Assembly (NCBI RefSeq): GCF_018729455.1
Contig: NZ_JAHHZF010000005.1
Location: forward strand, 372,001-436,000
Reading direction: 5' to 3'
DNA length: 64,000 bases
Source: Prosthecodimorpha staleyi
Lineage (GTDB): Bacteria > Pseudomonadota > Alphaproteobacteria > Rhizobiales > Ancalomicrobiaceae
In this document: positions 34,395-42,837 of the stretch, in pieces
How positions within the stretch are numbered: the first letter of the stretch is position 1
Layout: the number at the start of each line of letters is the position of its first letter
The notes under the pieces: generated by a model
Database searches by the model: none
What the model saw: only the letters and a program-made list of their open reading frames with translations
Told to the model about the DNA's origin: nothing
Program-made: the position numbers and the translations under genes

Positions 34395-34434
34395 GCGCTG
34401 CCGGCGGGGCCCAGATGGGCGCCGCCGGCAGCGC
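34395..34434. terminator. Strong bidirectional terminator hairpin
   Basis: GCGCTGCCGGCGG and CCGCCGGCAGCGC form a perfect 13-bp stem with an inner GCCCA/TGGGC stem, between two convergent genes. Confidence 0.65.
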
Positions 34435-34454
34435 ACGGGTTCGCCCCGCCCCGC

Positions 34455-34955
34455 TCAGGCCTCGACGACCGCCGCCACGACGAAGCCGTCCGGCCCGGCA
34501 AGGGCGCCGAGGATCGGCCAGGCCGCCGCGGACAGCATGATCCAGTCGATCCGCTTGCCGATCCGGCCCGGCGGATCGGCCGCATCCTCGAGGTCGGGCG
34601 GGAGCAATTCGATCTCCTCATAGGGCCGGTCGGCATGAGCCCGGGCGATCTCGACCCCGTCCCGCTCGACCGCCAGCCGCACCCAGCCGGACGGCTCGGC
34701 CGTCACGCTGACGGTGATCACGGCTCCGTCCGACCCGAGGATGATGCGGACCTGGTCGCTGGCGAGCGGGTCCCGGAGGCTGACCTCGACGATGCGCCCC
34801 GCCGCCGGCCCGCTATCGATTCGCCACTGCGGATAGATCTCGGCCGCCATCGCCAGACGGGCGACGAGCGCCTCCGCCTGCGGTCCGGCCTCCGGCCCGG
34901 TCAGATCCCGACCGGTCGCGATATCGAAATGCGAGGGGCGGCCGGGCGACGACAT
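34455..34955 (-). CDS. Hypothetical protein
   Basis: I do not recognise this 166-residue protein. It is acidic and soluble with beta-strand-like segments (VRIILGSDGAVITVSVTAEPSGWVRL, seen as VRIILGSDGAVITVSV) and a C-terminal PGRIGKRIDWIMLSAAAWPILGAL (seen as PGRIGKRIDWIMLSAAAW). Codon use is like its neighbours. It stands alone, convergent with the VIT-VWA gene. Confidence 0.65.
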   Translation of the reverse strand: MSSPGRPSHFDIATGRDLTGPEAGPQAEALVARLAMAAEIYPQWRIDSGPAAGRIVEVSLRDPLASDQVRIILGSDGAVITVSVTAEPSGWVRLAVERDGVEIARAHADRPYEEIELLPPDLEDAADPPGRIGKRIDWIMLSAAAWPILGALAGPDGFVVAAVVEA

Positions 34956-35101
34956 GCAGCCTCCAAGCGACGGCCGGCCGCCGCAACCTCAACGCCGCGG
35001 CCGGTCCTGCCGGAACCGGCATAGACCTATCACCGCCGGACGACGCAGGCATGTCTGCCTTTCGACGTGCCGGTGACGGCCCGGCGTCGGCGCCGTCAGG
35101 C

Positions 35102-35722
35102 TCAGAGACTGCGCCAGAAACGGGGGTCCTCGGCGGCCTGGATCGACACCCACCGGATGTCGGTCGCCCGCCAGGGCCGGATCGCGTCGGACCGGTTGTC
35201 GAGCACGAGATCGCCGTCGCGGGTCTTCACGACCAGCACCGCATGGCCCTCGCCGTTCGGTACGCGTCCGACCGCCAGACGAAGCGCCGAGGCCGGCCAT
35301 CCGGCCTGGATCAGCCGGTGCCGCTTGGTGATGGCGAAATCCTCGCAATCGCCGCTGGTCGGGGCAAGCGACCACTGGTCGACGATGCCCGGACCGGACC
35401 GGTCGTTGACCGGCAGGATCTCCCGGTTGACGGCCCGGTTGACGCCTTCCAGCACGGCCCGGCGCTGGTCGGTCAGGCCGATCCGGGTGACGCGGATCAG
35501 GCTCGGCTTGCGGCATTCCGACGGGCTGTTCAGGCAGAACATGACATGGCCCATCGGGGCGACCGCGTAGCTGCCTTCCTGGATGAAGCTGTGCCGCGCC
35601 TTTTTGAACTGGGTGGCCGAACCGCCGAGGCTGATGGCATGCGCCGGCAGGCTTGACAGCGTGACGGCGGCGGTAGCGACGGCGGCGACAGTGAGAGAGC
35701 AAACCAGAAAACGACGCATCAT
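35102..35722 (-). CDS. Bacterial transglutaminase-like cysteine peptidase (BTLCP)
   Basis: The 206-residue protein has a signal peptide (FLVCSLTVAAVATAAVTLSSLPAHA, cleavage near AHA) and the catalytic Cys-His-Asp: SGDCEDFAI, GEGHAVLVV and VLDNRSD. HVMFCLNSPSECR is diagnostic of this alphaproteobacterial periplasmic family (LapG-related). I start at ATG 35722; an in-frame ATG at 35761 adds 13 residues before the basic n-region. No LapD-like receptor or large adhesin is beside it. Confidence 0.9.
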   Translation of the reverse strand: MMRRFLVCSLTVAAVATAAVTLSSLPAHAISLGGSATQFKKARHSFIQEGSYAVAPMGHVMFCLNSPSECRKPSLIRVTRIGLTDQRRAVLEGVNRAVNREILPVNDRSGPGIVDQWSLAPTSGDCEDFAITKRHRLIQAGWPASALRLAVGRVPNGEGHAVLVVKTRDGDLVLDNRSDAIRPWRATDIRWVSIQAAEDPRFWRSL

Positions 35723-35940
35723 GAGCGCAAGTCCCCATTTCGTGGGGGTCGTTATACGCAAGACAATTCAATATCACGCTAGAACTGCAGGGTTAATTCG
35801 AGCGCCCGAATATACGATACCGTAACCATGATCGGGGCGACGCGGACCGGTCTTGCTGATCCGATCTTTACCTTCTCGTGCTGGACTGAGGCCGAAGCAC
35901 AGGCCGCGGCCGGGATAGCCGGAAGTCGGGAGCATCGTCC

Positions 35941-36369
35941 GTGTCGTTCAGTCGCCTGGTGCTGCGCTACACCGCCTTTGCGGTGCTCGCCACTCTGGTC
36001 AACCTTGCCACCCAGCGCGGCATCCTGGCCTTCGGCACCGGGCCGGCGCTGTTCGCCGCCGCCCTGATCGCCGGCACCGGCACCGGGCTGGTGACGAAAT
36101 ACTGGCTCGACAAGCACTGGATCTTCTTCGACCGGGACCGCGGCCTCGCGGCGCATTCGCGCCAGTTCACGCTCTATACGGTGATGGGGCTGGCCACGAC
36201 GGCGATCTTCTGGGGCCTGGAGACGGCCTTCTGGCTCGCCTGGCAGTCGGATGCCATGCGCGAGGCCGGCGGCGTGCTCGGCCTCGCGATCGGATATGTG
36301 GTCAAGTACAATCTCGACCGCCGCTTCGTCTTCACCGGCGCGCGCCACGTCCCGGCCCATGCCGGCTGA
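35941..36369 (+). CDS. GtrA-family membrane protein
   Basis: The 142-residue protein has four transmembrane segments. LRYTAFAVLATLVNLATQRG, TKYWLDKHWIFFDR and VKYNLDRRFVF are the GtrA motifs. Such proteins are linked to export or transfer of lipid-linked sugars. The start is GTG 35941. It is a single-gene unit that ends 9 bp from the convergent effector gene. Confidence 0.88.
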   Translation: MSFSRLVLRYTAFAVLATLVNLATQRGILAFGTGPALFAAALIAGTGTGLVTKYWLDKHWIFFDRDRGLAAHSRQFTLYTVMGLATTAIFWGLETAFWLAWQSDAMREAGGVLGLAIGYVVKYNLDRRFVFTGARHVPAHAG

Positions 36370-36378
36370 AGGCCCCGC

Positions 36379-39300
36379 TCACTTCGGCGGCGGCACCTGC
36401 AGGGTGACGCCGGTATGCTCCGCCTTGCCGTCCGAGAAGCTGTCCCATTTCAGCCAGCGGGCATTGAGGTTGGTGACCTCCTCCTTGCGCAGGCTGGTGG
36501 TGATCAGGCCGATCTTGGCCGGCACATAGTTGGCGTCGTCGTTGACGATCGCGCGCGCCTGACGCTCCAGGCGTTCGGCCATGCGCCCGTCGCCCTGCCG
36601 GCGCGACGCATTGGCGCGCACGATCAGTTCGTTCGCCTCCGCCAGCCGCTCCGCCTTGATGCTGTAGGTGACGGCGATGGAGTCGCGCGGCCCCATCAGC
36701 TTCATGAAGGCCTGGAAGTCGGAGCGGAACACCTCGTTGCCGGGCGCGTTCAGAATGCGCTGCATTTCCGGCGTGTCGACGGCGGCGAATGCCTGGATCA
36801 GACCCTGGCTGAGATTGGCCTGGCGGACCTTCTCGACCTTCTTGAAGGTGCCGTCGGGATCGGAAACCTGCTTCCACTTCGAGACGCAGGAGACCGAAGT
36901 CGAGACGCCGATCCCGACGAGATCGGTGTTCTGGACATTGTCGGTGATGTTGTAGAGCGGCTTGTCGTCCGAGGTGCCCTTGATGCCGTCGCTGCCCGAC
37001 GACATGCCGAAATGCTGGTTGGCCCCCTGCTGGCCGCCGAGACCGGCAAGCGCGCCGGTGCCCATGTTGAGTGGATTGTAGAGCCGCGCATAGACCGACA
37101 CGTTGGCTCCCGCCGTCAGCGTCACGTCGACCTCGCCCTTGCGGGTGATCTCGCGCTGGCTCTCGGTGGTCACGTCCTTGCGCCCGGTCGAGAGGCCGAC
37201 CTGCGCCTGGGCCTGCATGCCGACGCCGAGCGTGTCGGAGACGCCGGACAGCTTCGGCCCCTTGCCGCCGACCTGGGCACGGCCGGTCACCTGCGCATTG
37301 GCGCCGATGCGGCCGCGCGTCTCGGAGGTGCCGCCGACATCGGTGGCGTCCTGCCAGTCCCAGAGGTCGATCTTGCCGCCGTCGACCATCTTGGCGACGA
37401 GATTGACCATCGCCTGGCAGCCTTCCGGGCTGTTGGCGAAGGAGATGCTGACGCCGGACAGGTAGCCGACGCTGCCTTCCACGCCGACCGAACCTTCCGC
37501 CGTCAGTTCGACGCCGGGCGCGACATCGAACTTCTTGCCGACGACCAGGTCGAGATTGCCGCGCCCTTCGCCGCCGGTGCGCAGATGCAGCTTGAAGCCG
37601 TCGCTGCCGCGCTCGATCTCGAACTGGCCGATATGGGCACCGGACAGTTTCGCCTTGATGCCGACCAGACCACTCGGCTCGACGGGAATCTTGCCGCTGT
37701 CGAGCGTGATGCGCTGGCCGGCGCGCAGGTCGAGCTTGTCGCCCTCCTGGAAGCTCGACAGCATCGAGATCAGGCTCGACTTGGTGCTCTCGTCCATCAC
37801 CTTGCGATTGAGCAGACCGTCGGGCGTGAAGCCGTGGCCGATCGACTTCATCAGATCGACCATGCCGGCCTTGGAGAAGAAGGCCGGGTTCTCGACGCGG
37901 ATCCGGTCGACGGTCTCGGGCGAGAGTTGGGCCTCCTGGAACCACTGGCGCATGTCGGACGCGCTCATGCGGCTGTAGAGGACGGAATCGATCTCCGGCG
38001 CGAAGGCGTCGAGGTCGAGCCCCCAGCCTTTCAGCCGCGTCTCGATCGACTTGCGGGCCGGATCGGTGCCGGGGTCGAAGGTCTCAGAGACGCCGTCCTT
38101 GACGGTGAGATCGGTCTTGGCATGGCTGAACCCGCCGGCCGCCCATTCCGAGAGAACGGCGGCGCGCACCATGTCGGTGACCCGCCCCATGACCTGAGGA
38201 TGCGCCTGGCGCCGCTGCGCGACCAGATCGTCGAGCGCGCCGCCGCCGGTTTCGATCTCGCCGCCGTGCTTTTCGAGCAGGGACGGCCCGGTCTCGCGGA
38301 TGAAGACGATCGCCTCGCAGACATCCTTCAACTTGGCGAGTTCGCCGATATCGGGACGTTCGCGCAGGCGCGCGGTCATCTTGGCCCAGCCGGACCGGTG
38401 CATCGAGCCGGTGTCGTAGCCGCGCAGATCGTCGAGCAGGCCGTTCATGCGCCGCTCGGCATCGCGGGCCGCCGGCAGGTCGCGGCGCTGAATCGCGGCG
38501 TCATACTCCTCCTTGATCTTCAGCGCGGCCAGGACGCTCTTGGCGCTGCGCAACCCGCGCGGATCGTTCGCGCTGACCTTGATGCCGCGCTGGTCGTCGG
38601 CATTGGCGTCCGTGATGATCTTGCGGCTCGCCTCGATCCGGTCCTCGACGCCGCGATAGTCCTGGTAGACCTCGACGATCGCATCCTCCAGGCCGCGATA
38701 CTGGCGGCCCTGGTCGACGAGGCCGGTCCAGACCGGATCCTGCGGATCGCCGCCCGACAGATCGCGCCGGATCTGGCTTGCGACGTCCTTGAAGTGGCCG
38801 GAGACCGTCGGGTCGTCGAGCGACAGGCCGGAGCGACCGCCGGTGCGCTCGGTGCGGACCGGCATCAGATGGGCCTTGCGGTAGCGTGCATCCGCATCGC
38901 CGACCAGGATATCGAGCACTTCCGAGCCGAGCGCCCGGTTGCTCTCGGCCTGGTAGCCGTCGATCATGCCTTGGGTCAGTCCGCTCTTCAGGACGATGCG
39001 GGCGACATCGTTGATCGACTTCGTCACCTGATGGACATCGTCGACGCCGCCGACGCCCTGCCGGTTCATCTGGCCGACAAGCGTCTCGACCTCGGCCAGG
39101 TCGGTCGGCGTGACGCCGATCGCCCGCAGGTCCTCGTTGGAGATGCCGACATGAGCGAGCGGCGATCCCGGCTGCGGGTCGAGCGAGGCGAGATCGAGAC
39201 CCGGATGCAGCCCGAGCGCATGGTGTTCGGCCTTCAGCGTCTGGGCTTCGAGATGGGCAATCCGGGCCATCAGGAAGGCGACATCGCGCCCGGAGGCCTC

Positions 39301-41058
39301 GTTGCCGAAGGATTTCAACGCCTTCAGAAGGGCCGCATCCTTGCGGATGCTGGACGGCGCGCCGTTGAAGACCCGCACCGAACCCTGCCCCCAAGTCCAG
39401 GGCTTGTACCAGCGCCGGCGATCGACGCTGAGCACGTCGGCCAGCCGGCGGTTGACCTCGCCGAGTTCGTGGCGGAGCTGCGCGGCCTTGCGGCCCTCGG
39501 CGGGCGCCTCGCGCAGGGCACGGCATTCGGACAGCGTGTGGGCGAGATCGCGGCGCAGCGGACGGAAATAGTCGAGCAGCTTGTCGCGGTCGGCCGGCTT
39601 CAGGTCCTCTTCCCGCAATTGCGCGAGATCGAGGATGTCTTTCGGCAGCGGCCCGTAGTCGCGCTCGAACCGCGCCGTGATGGTGGCGACGGACTGCCGG
39701 GCGCCGCGCTCTTCCTCGAAGGGCAGGCACGCCCTGTCGAAGGCGGCATCGTGACCCTGCAGGCCTTCGAAGGTCTCGCCGTCGCGGATCATGCCGGCCA
39801 GCGTCGACAACCCCTCGGCAGCCTTGCCGCGCCGGACCGGGTCGAGGCTGTCGCCGTTGTCGCGAATGTTCGGCAGGGCCGATGCGATGGAGCGCATCGC
39901 GCCGCCGAGCGGGAATTTGGGATCCTTGTCGAGGATCCGCCCGAAGCTGGCGACCGCATCGCGGGCGTCGAGCCGCATGCCGATCTCGGCGACCAGCCGG
40001 TCGATCTCGCCCCGCGCCTTGGCGGATGCCTCCTGGCCGTGCAGGTTGCCGAGCGCCTCGCCATAGCCGGAGAGCGCCTCGCGGAATTCCGCCAGCGTGA
40101 ACGGCTCGCCGCCATCGGTCAGGACCGGCTCGCGGCCGGCGCCGAATTCGTCGATCATCCGGCCGACCTGCCGCACGGTCGCCTCGCTCACGCCCGGGCG
40201 GCCGATGCCGTGGCTGGCATTGTGCAGCGACCACAGCGCGGTCATCACGCCGCCCTTGGTCAGGGGGCCGTCCAGGTTCGCGCCCAGGCGCGGGAATTCG
40301 GCACCGATCTGGGTCGCGACGATCCGGTCGCGCAGCTTGAGAAGTTCGGCGACGGCGCCCTCCAGTCCGGCGATGTCGTCCTTGGCCTGCCGGATCGCCT
40401 CCGGGTCGATCGGATCGGTCGTTTCCAGCCGATGCAGATGATCGCGCGCCGTCGCCAGCGCCGTGCGCCGGTCGACCAGCAGGTCGCCGACGACCGCCTG
40501 CTGCTTTGCCGCATCGCCCTTCAACTTCAACTGGTCGCCGACCAGAGCCGTCTCCCGGGCCAGGCGCTCCTGCGGAGTCGTCAAGGTCTCGCGCGGAACG
40601 TCCTTCATCAGCAGGTTGCGGAAGCCCTCCTCAAGCGCCGTCGCCCCCTTGCGCAGATCGGCGAGCTTCTCGCCGAAGGTCTTGGCCGGAGCCTGCCCAC
40701 CCTGCACTTGGCCACCCTGGACTTGGCCACCCTGCCCCTGGACAAGCGGCACCTGCCCGCCCTGCACGTTCCCGCCCTGGACGTTTCCGACTTGGACCTG
40801 GCCGCCGACCTGGGTCTTCTTGCGCTGGATCGCGCCGCCGGGATCGCCCTTGGCGAGGCGTCCGAGCAGCAGGGCACCGCGATGCCCCTTGCGGGTCAGG
40901 ACATGGTCGCCCTTGTAGCGGTGTTGCGAGGCGACTTTCGGCTTGTCCGTAGTCTTGGCCCGCTTGAAGGCATGGACCGACCCCTGTTGGGTCTTGCCGC
41001 CGCCGAAAAGCGCGCGCAGGGAGAAGCCCGATTTGATGCTGAGATTGGTATCGACCAC
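36379..41058 (-). CDS. Giant (1559-residue) putative type III secretion effector
   Basis: The assignment rests mainly on context: a CesT-type chaperone gene lies 29 bp upstream and nothing else is in the unit. The N-terminal 80 residues are basic and disordered-looking. Residues about 83-123 are QGG(N/Q)V repeats. A long helical region (130-1100) has no recognised domain. The last about 450 residues alternate short strands rich in Gly, Ser, Val and Ala (GVELTAEGSVGVEGSVGYLS, RIGANAQVTGRAQVG, GMQAQAQVGLSTG, VDVTLTAGANVSVYARLYN), as in an antiparallel barrel. Size, gene order and this C-terminus recall AvrE/DspE pore-forming effectors, but no homology is shown. There is no Sec signal. I start at GTG 41058, preceded by a GGGGGG run. 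An upstream reading to 42219 overlaps the chaperone and is rejected. Confidence 0.72.
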   Translation of the reverse strand: MVDTNLSIKSGFSLRALFGGGKTQQGSVHAFKRAKTTDKPKVASQHRYKGDHVLTRKGHRGALLLGRLAKGDPGGAIQRKKTQVGGQVQVGNVQGGNVQGGQVPLVQGQGGQVQGGQVQGGQAPAKTFGEKLADLRKGATALEEGFRNLLMKDVPRETLTTPQERLARETALVGDQLKLKGDAAKQQAVVGDLLVDRRTALATARDHLHRLETTDPIDPEAIRQAKDDIAGLEGAVAELLKLRDRIVATQIGAEFPRLGANLDGPLTKGGVMTALWSLHNASHGIGRPGVSEATVRQVGRMIDEFGAGREPVLTDGGEPFTLAEFREALSGYGEALGNLHGQEASAKARGEIDRLVAEIGMRLDARDAVASFGRILDKDPKFPLGGAMRSIASALPNIRDNGDSLDPVRRGKAAEGLSTLAGMIRDGETFEGLQGHDAAFDRACLPFEEERGARQSVATITARFERDYGPLPKDILDLAQLREEDLKPADRDKLLDYFRPLRRDLAHTLSECRALREAPAEGRKAAQLRHELGEVNRRLADVLSVDRRRWYKPWTWGQGSVRVFNGAPSSIRKDAALLKALKSFGNEASGRDVAFLMARIAHLEAQTLKAEHHALGLHPGLDLASLDPQPGSPLAHVGISNEDLRAIGVTPTDLAEVETLVGQMNRQGVGGVDDVHQVTKSINDVARIVLKSGLTQGMIDGYQAESNRALGSEVLDILVGDADARYRKAHLMPVRTERTGGRSGLSLDDPTVSGHFKDVASQIRRDLSGGDPQDPVWTGLVDQGRQYRGLEDAIVEVYQDYRGVEDRIEASRKIITDANADDQRGIKVSANDPRGLRSAKSVLAALKIKEEYDAAIQRRDLPAARDAERRMNGLLDDLRGYDTGSMHRSGWAKMTARLRERPDIGELAKLKDVCEAIVFIRETGPSLLEKHGGEIETGGGALDDLVAQRRQAHPQVMGRVTDMVRAAVLSEWAAGGFSHAKTDLTVKDGVSETFDPGTDPARKSIETRLKGWGLDLDAFAPEIDSVLYSRMSASDMRQWFQEAQLSPETVDRIRVENPAFFSKAGMVDLMKSIGHGFTPDGLLNRKVMDESTKSSLISMLSSFQEGDKLDLRAGQRITLDSGKIPVEPSGLVGIKAKLSGAHIGQFEIERGSDGFKLHLRTGGEGRGNLDLVVGKKFDVAPGVELTAEGSVGVEGSVGYLSGVSISFANSPEGCQAMVNLVAKMVDGGKIDLWDWQDATDVGGTSETRGRIGANAQVTGRAQVGGKGPKLSGVSDTLGVGMQAQAQVGLSTGRKDVTTESQREITRKGEVDVTLTAGANVSVYARLYNPLNMGTGALAGLGGQQGANQHFGMSSGSDGIKGTSDDKPLYNITDNVQNTDLVGIGVSTSVSCVSKWKQVSDPDGTFKKVEKVRQANLSQGLIQAFAAVDTPEMQRILNAPGNEVFRSDFQAFMKLMGPRDSIAVTYSIKAERLAEANELIVRANASRRQGDGRMAERLERQARAIVNDDANYVPAKIGLITTSLRKEEVTNLNARWLKWDSFSDGKAEHTGVTLQVPPPK
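40691..40812 (-). repeat. QGG-type tandem repeat in the effector N-terminus
   Basis: Imperfect 12-15-bp units encode V-Q-G-G-(N/Q) repeats between residues about 83 and 123 of the giant protein. The composition suggests a flexible linker after the secretion/chaperone-binding segment. The copy number could vary between strains. Confidence 0.75.
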
Positions 41059-41087
41059 GGCTGCCCCCCGGCGCTCGAACGTGACGG

Positions 41088-41534
41088 TCAGATGCGCACG
41101 AAATGCTGCGCGATCTCGGTATCGAGCGTTCCGGACGCCGGGAGGGCGTCGCTGTGGCGCAAGGCGCCGATCGCCGTCGCAAAGGCTTCCAGAAAGGCGG
41201 TCAGCCGGGCGGTATCCAGCCCGTCGAGCGAAATGGCGCAGCACAGGCGCAGGGCATCGCCCTCCGGATCGAGCGCGAGCCAGGCGTTGGACAGCGGGTG
41301 CCCGAACAGATTGAGCCGCATCGCGGCTTCCAGATCGGCCGCGCGGTTCGGGCCGAGCCGACGGATGGCGGCCTGCAGGTAGACGAAGCTCGATCCTTCC
41401 GGGCTTTCGAGCGAGAAGCTCTCGTCGTCGAGAACCAGGGTCAGGACGCCGGACGGATCGGGCGACAGGTCTTCGCCGATTTCCGCCCCGAGATCGGCGA
41501 GCAGTTGGAGGAAGGCGTCGGACGACTGGTGCAT
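41088..41534 (-). CDS. CesT/Tir-family type III secretion chaperone
   Basis: The 148-residue acidic protein matches class I effector chaperones. It starts with an amphipathic helix (FLQLLADLGAEIG). The family's strand pair follows (SGVLTLVLDDESFSLESPEG) and then FVYLQAAIRRLGP. A second helix, AAMRLNLFGHPLSNAWLALD, leads into ALRLCCAISLDGLDTARLTA. A final long helix, LEAFATAIGALRHSD, completes the pattern. Such proteins bind the N-terminal part of one effector, usually encoded next door. ATG 41534 is used because an upstream ATG at 41579 adds a Cys/Arg-rich stretch. The 312 bp upstream (41535-41846) hold no hrp-box or other site that I can recognise. Confidence 0.78.
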   Translation of the reverse strand: MHQSSDAFLQLLADLGAEIGEDLSPDPSGVLTLVLDDESFSLESPEGSSFVYLQAAIRRLGPNRAADLEAAMRLNLFGHPLSNAWLALDPEGDALRLCCAISLDGLDTARLTAFLEAFATAIGALRHSDALPASGTLDTEIAQHFVRI

Positions 41535-41846
41535 CCCCGATGTCCCGCGACTGAAGGCGCAGCCCCGGACGATGCGCAAAGCGCCGCTCGCCCCGAAAGC
41601 CCGCCGCTTCGAGAACCGGGAGCAGCACGAATCCGTGCAGAAGATTCAAAGCCCGCCCCGGCAGCGACCTGCGGCGCAATCCGGGCCGGCCGCTGCGGGC
41701 AGGACCGGATTCGGCCACAGCCGGGCACGTTAGTGATCTTCCACAATGGCGATGTGACAGTCGGGCGCCGGGGACGGGAACAGCATCGTTGCCGGCGGCC
41801 GGGTTTGCCGACGGTCGCGACGGAGGGCGGCGGGGGACCGGTTCGT

Positions 41847-42194
41847 CTAGGGGCGAAGGCCGTGCGGCGTGCGGCGCGCCGTTTCGGGCAGCGCCCGCTT
41901 GCGCACCGGGTCGGCGGGCAGCGGGTCGGCGGGCAGCGGCCCGACCAGATCCATGGCGCCGATCAGCAGCGCGGCGGCAAAACCGATCTGCACGGCCAGA
42001 ACGGACAGAATGGCGGAGCCCGGCGCCCAGCCCCAGACCAGGGCCGCGACCGCATGCAGCGCCAATGCCGCCAGCGAAAGCAGCGCAAGGGCGTTCACCC
42101 GGCAAAAGAGCCCGGACAGGAGGCCACTCAGGACTGCCACCGCGAGGAGGACGATCATGGACCGGTTCGCCTTCAGGACTTCGACGACGCTCAA
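41847..42194 (-). CDS. Small membrane protein
   Basis: The 115-residue reading (TTG 42194; alternative ATG 42158) has three or four hydrophobic helices: SMIVLLAVAVLSGLLSGLF, ALALLSLAALALHAVAALVWG and AILSVLAVQIGFAAALLIGA. It ends in a basic, proline-rich tail with a GPLPADPLPADP repeat. Function unknown. It precedes the chaperone-effector pair by 312 bp; a link to it is unproven. Confidence 0.5.
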   Translation of the reverse strand: MSVVEVLKANRSMIVLLAVAVLSGLLSGLFCRVNALALLSLAALALHAVAALVWGWAPGSAILSVLAVQIGFAAALLIGAMDLVGPLPADPLPADPVRKRALPETARRTPHGLRP

Positions 42195-42358
42195 GATAAT
42201 GCGAAGCTATGAATAGCATATTTATGAATATCTACGCATTTCCTGAGTTCGTAGCCGGTGCCGTCCCGGATACAATTCTCTCGATCCGATTCATCAATTC
42301 TTGACTCTGCTGCGATCGGAGCTCAGTCGACGGTTTCGGCCGGCGCCGACGGTCCGCT

Positions 42359-42799
42359 TCAGATCGGGAGTTCGCGCCCCTCGAAAAGCGCGGCGGGCAC
42401 CGCCAGCGTGGCCAGCCGCGGCTCGCCGATGTCGAAGGCGACCAGCTGCCACCAGAAGAGACGCTTGCGCCGCCCGTTGCGCATCGCCGTCCAGGGAATC
42501 AAGAGCGGCGGATGTCCGATCCGGAACAGCGGCAGGATGGCGATGTGGAGGCCTTCCGGTGTGACCGTGATGGTCAGGGTGTTGCGATAGTTGACCAGGC
42601 CCATCTGGCCGGATTGCATCGAGAAGCGGCGCCCGGACACCGGCGCCCGCGCCCGGTAGCGCTCAGCCACCCGTCCCCAGCCGCCGATCGCGGCGAGCAG
42701 CTTCGAAATGCCGGCGAACATGCCGACGAGAGCGAGCGGGAACAGGATGACCATCCCCAGGACCAGGGGGACGAGGCTCGAACCCGAAGCAGACGTCAT
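42359..42799 (-). CDS. Membrane-anchored hypothetical protein
   Basis: The 146-residue protein has one N-terminal helix (LVPLVLGMVILFPLALVGMF) and a soluble part with strands NTLTITVTPEGLHIAILPLF and IPWTAMRNGRRKRLFWWQLVAFDIG (seen as IPWTAMRNGRR), suggestive of a PH-like domain. ATG 42799 is used; a GTG at 42811 is also in frame. It lies 38 bp beyond the stop of the GGDEF/EAL gene on the same strand. Function unknown. Confidence 0.6.
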   Translation of the reverse strand: MTSASGSSLVPLVLGMVILFPLALVGMFAGISKLLAAIGGWGRVAERYRARAPVSGRRFSMQSGQMGLVNYRNTLTITVTPEGLHIAILPLFRIGHPPLLIPWTAMRNGRRKRLFWWQLVAFDIGEPRLATLAVPAALFEGRELPI

Positions 42800-42837
42800 G
42801 GTCGCAGACACTCCCGGCCGGTGGCGGTCGCTGCCGA

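Noticed and set aside
40691-40812. Repeats considered as a CRISPR-like array.
   Set aside because: The units are short, contiguous and coding, with no spacers. No cas gene is in the window.
36415-41382. A 1655-codon open frame antisense to the giant effector gene.
   Set aside because: It is a shadow frame caused by GC-rich third positions. It has histidine/aspartate/glycine-rich composition without fold-like pattern and no ribosome site.
41441-41746. Minus-strand open frame of 101 codons overlapping the chaperone start.
   Set aside because: It overlaps a better supported gene and has a Cys/Arg/Ser-rich random-like sequence.
41059-42219. In-frame N-terminal extension of the giant effector up to 42219.
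   Set aside because: It would overlap the chaperone gene fully and the small membrane gene in part, and is arginine/proline-rich. The GTG at 41058 has a ribosome site.
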